The notes under the pieces are model-generated. The model saw only the letters and a list, made by a program, of their open reading frames with translations, did not search any database and was not told where the DNA came from. DNA of 64,000 nt, taken from the NCBI GenBank assembly GCA_963924555.1, contig OZ004595.1:5946599-6010598 (forward strand), in the 5' to 3' direction. The translations under genes and the position numbers were made by a program. Below, piece after piece: positions 61,383-64,000 of the stretch. The stretch comes from Crambe crambe. Taxonomy: Eukaryota > Porifera > Demospongiae > Poecilosclerida > Crambeidae. Within the stretch, counting starts at the first letter, position 1. Every line of letters begins with the position of its first letter.

Positions 61383-63758
61383 TCACTCCGTCACAGGTTT
61401 GAGTTTCTGTGTGGGAAATAATTCCAATACTCAAAAAACATGCCATAGAACAAGACTCATGCACTCACCATGTACTTTGCTCCACCATCAGGTGCACTCT
61501 TCTCATCCTTTTTCTTTCGTCTGCACAGTCCACAGCAAATACCTGAAGTTCACATACAAAAAATCATAAATGATGTACTGTACTAAAACAGTAACAATTT
61601 TGCCAAAGCTGAAGTTTTTGTCATTCCCAAGATTATACTGTAATGATACAATCATGCAGTATTTGAGGTAATGGGTTGACTAGCCTCCAAAGCATATCAC
61701 TCACATTAGCTACTTACCATTCATCTCTTTTTTGTGGTTATACTTTCGTCCTGTCACAAGCGCCTGAACAAGAAATCCAGCCAAAATGAGGATAACAAAC
61801 AGAGGAATCAGGATCCACGAGTACCAGCATGGTTTCAAGTCAGAACGATGTGCCGCAAAGAGAAACAGATAGTAGATCAAAGAACCCAGCTCCAAATAGT
61901 AATCCAAGCCCCAAATGATTATAAAGGCCCCAAGAACTGCCGTTCCAAACATGAAGAACCACTTCTGAATCAGTAGAGCGATGATACCAACTGCTATTCC
62001 CACTACAACAGCTATGATGATCGGGACATAAATATGATCACGGAAGAAGGGAACATTTATGGATGCAAAAATGAACCAAACGACAAGAAATCCAATGCTT
62101 GCTCCAGCGAAGAAGATGCCAATGTAATAGATGCAGATGGTGAGGAGACCAAGAAGGATCCCCACAACAGCTGCAGACGCCAGCGCCACATATGGTATCC
62201 AGTACTCGGGACGGTCATGGGTGAAAGCTATGATGATGAAGTAGAAGATGGAGAAGCCAACAAGGAAACCAAGGAGGAAGAGGACTATTTTGATCAGCCG
62301 ATAGCCTGTCAGTGTGTGTGTTGGGAATGTGTAAAAGAAGGAAAAGTGGATTCTTATAATGATGTGTATACACTAGTGAAGTTAAAGAGTAAATAATTAT
62401 ACTACTGTATCCACAGGGAATCTTCTCGATGCTGCACAGCTTGTAAACCTACCCCTCCAATAATTATGGGGGCTGCCCCACACATTAATTTATGATCTCT
62501 GTGCCTTATATATACATATGTAGGGTAAGACTTAAACACTTACCGAAGAAACAGTATATGATTCCTAGGACGATCAAAACACCAGATAAAATGAGAGGAA
62601 TTTTCTCATAAAACAACTTATTGTATTTGATGATATTGCAGTATCTTCCTCGTGTGACAGCATACTTCACACTTATGGGCAAGAAAGAGGATAAGTTGGT
62701 AAGAGCAGTGATGAATTTGCTCCGAGTATTATTCAGAAACTTTTGAAATTCAAATTCGGCTGATTGTGCTATGTCATCGTCTCCTGCATCAACTATTTCA
62801 CCCTCAGGGGTTGTAGTCACATTGCGGAAGGAGTTGGAATCCTTTTCGTACAGAACATGGCGACTTTCAGTGAGAGGCAGGAAACAGCAGAAGACTAGAC
62901 CTGCCAAAACCACCACAACTGGGAACTGTGTGAATAGATTAAACTTAGAATGACAATGATTGTATGGGTGGAGCTAGTCTCATTCCCAGACTGAATTGTA
63001 TACATGGGGAGCTGGGAACGAGACTAAGTCTGGACTACAAGACTCATGATGCTTGACTAAAGACCTGGATAATAAGCTAGCTAAATTTGATAGCTATTTT
63101 CCCTGTTTAGTATATGAGAGAAATGGGCTACTATTAAATGAGGTATTCTACAATACCAGGTGTTCCTTGGTTCAAGTGAAAGAACTCCACTATATACAAA
63201 ATTCCTGCATACCTACTACTACCTCAGGAAGTTAATAATTATTATCATCAGGTTCTGGGAACTTGATAGCTCTAGCTACACTGCTTATCACTAGTTTCCT
63301 CAGCCCTTATGGGAAAACTGCCACAATTGTGAGTAAACAATGAGAAGAAACACTTCAATGTGAGAATTTGCACAATGATGTGACATGTCATAGGGGAAAA
63401 AAATAATAAATTTCAATGTGTTAGTTTCTAACACGCATAAGAAGTTCATGTGTGTGACAATAATATTCTGATGCTAGTTAGCTACTGTGATTAAAAATTT
63501 CCCTGTGACTTGCCCAACTTAATTGGCTACATGACCTCTGGCTTTCAGATAGCTAGACATGACCTCTGGCTTTCAGATAGTTATGTATGATCTAAGTGGG
63601 ACACGTTAGTTGAAATACAGATCCTTAGCTACTTAGCTATAGTCTAGATCTACCTACGTAGCTGGTTTAGCTAGGTAGAACTGGTGTCACCAATGCTACA
63701 TAATCTAGTCTCTCACCTTGTGATAACCTTGTGCTGACCTGCAACTGCAAGATCCCAT
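61383..63758 (-). CDS. TMEM198-like (DUF4203) multi-pass membrane protein
   Basis: Vertebrate TMEM198 is a seven-pass protein linked to Wnt signalling through LRP6 phosphorylation (family knowledge); this protein's role is inferred only. Exons: 63717-63758, 62544-62925, 61718-62305, 61469-61542, 61383-61406; phases join, about 369 aa. The short first exon (MGSCSCRSAQGYHK) is the least certain. The hydrophobic signal-like FPVVVVLAGLVFCCFLPL is followed by an N-glycosylatable ectodomain of roughly 90 residues (NVTT, NNT, NLSS). Next come about seven hydrophobic helices, starting with the family hallmark IIYCFFGYRLIKIVLFLLGF, and a short basic tail (CCGLCRRKKKDEK). The ectodomain is larger than in TMEM198 as I recall it. 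The large first intron (62926-63716) shows no other feature. Confidence 0.78.
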
Positions 63759-64000
63759 GTTACAATTAGCTACTGTACAGCTAGACACTTAACTACAGCA
63801 GCTTTTATAGTGCTTCTTTCGATAAACACATACACAGTACATACCATTACGTCACAATAATTAAGCATTATATTATTCATGAATACGTTTAGCAGGACCA
63901 ATTAGTATTAATTTTATTGCAGCTAATCTCTACAATTTAGACTACAATCAATGTTTGCTACAATATGTACAAGATCTTCTCTACTGACTCTAACTAACTC
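63759..64000. other. Upstream flank, nothing identified
   Basis: AT-rich sequence upstream of the TMEM198-like gene to the window edge. No ORF, repeat or clear promoter motif was recognised. Confidence 0.5.

Overview
The window looks like part of an early-branching animal genome, most likely a demosponge. It has compact metazoan genes with many small GT-AG exons and mostly 60-400 bp introns, an astacin/CUB/EGF secreted protease, a class VII TRIM-NHL protein, DCAF17, VPS13D and ClC-6 orthologues, and very many short inverted-repeat elements and microsatellites inside introns. The species call is inference. The gene calls rest on exon models I built by hand, checking splice sites and reading phase from exon to exon.

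Layout, left to right. (1) 127-4700, plus strand: the 3' part of a secreted EGF-repeat/CUB protein. (2) 5040-10805, minus: a DCAF17 orthologue (12 exons, about 491 aa). (3) 10806-11719: a divergent promoter region framed by two ~100 bp inverted arms. (4) 11720-20537, plus: an unconventional, class III-like myosin (21 exons, about 1393 aa) with a PxxxPR tail and a C-terminal SH2-like domain. (5) 20653-45497, minus: a VPS13D orthologue of about 54 exons, from the chorein N terminus through a UBA domain to the VAB and C-terminal regions. (6) 31291-33399, minus: a complete single-exon TRIM-NHL gene nested in a VPS13D intron; that intron also holds a minisatellite made of copies of its own 5' splice site. 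(7) 46591-49324, plus: a tolloid-like astacin metalloprotease (679 aa). (8) 49454-50814, plus: a Gfo/Idh/MocA oxidoreductase, inositol-2-dehydrogenase-like (347 aa). (9) 51035-54277, minus: mitochondrial P5C dehydrogenase (ALDH4A1). (10) 54840-61160, plus: a ClC-6-type endosomal chloride/proton exchanger. (11) 61383-63758, minus: a TMEM198-like (DUF4203) multi-pass membrane protein with an added ectodomain.

The genes do not form one pathway. Two are endolysosomal (VPS13D, ClC-6), two are extracellular and share an unusual CUB-like domain (first gene and astacin), two are metabolic, and one is a CUL4 substrate receptor. The unusual points are the SH2-tailed myosin, the outward-facing duplicated leader between DCAF17 and the myosin, the splice-donor minisatellite, the nested TRIM gene, and a dense set of MITEs, several beside splice sites.
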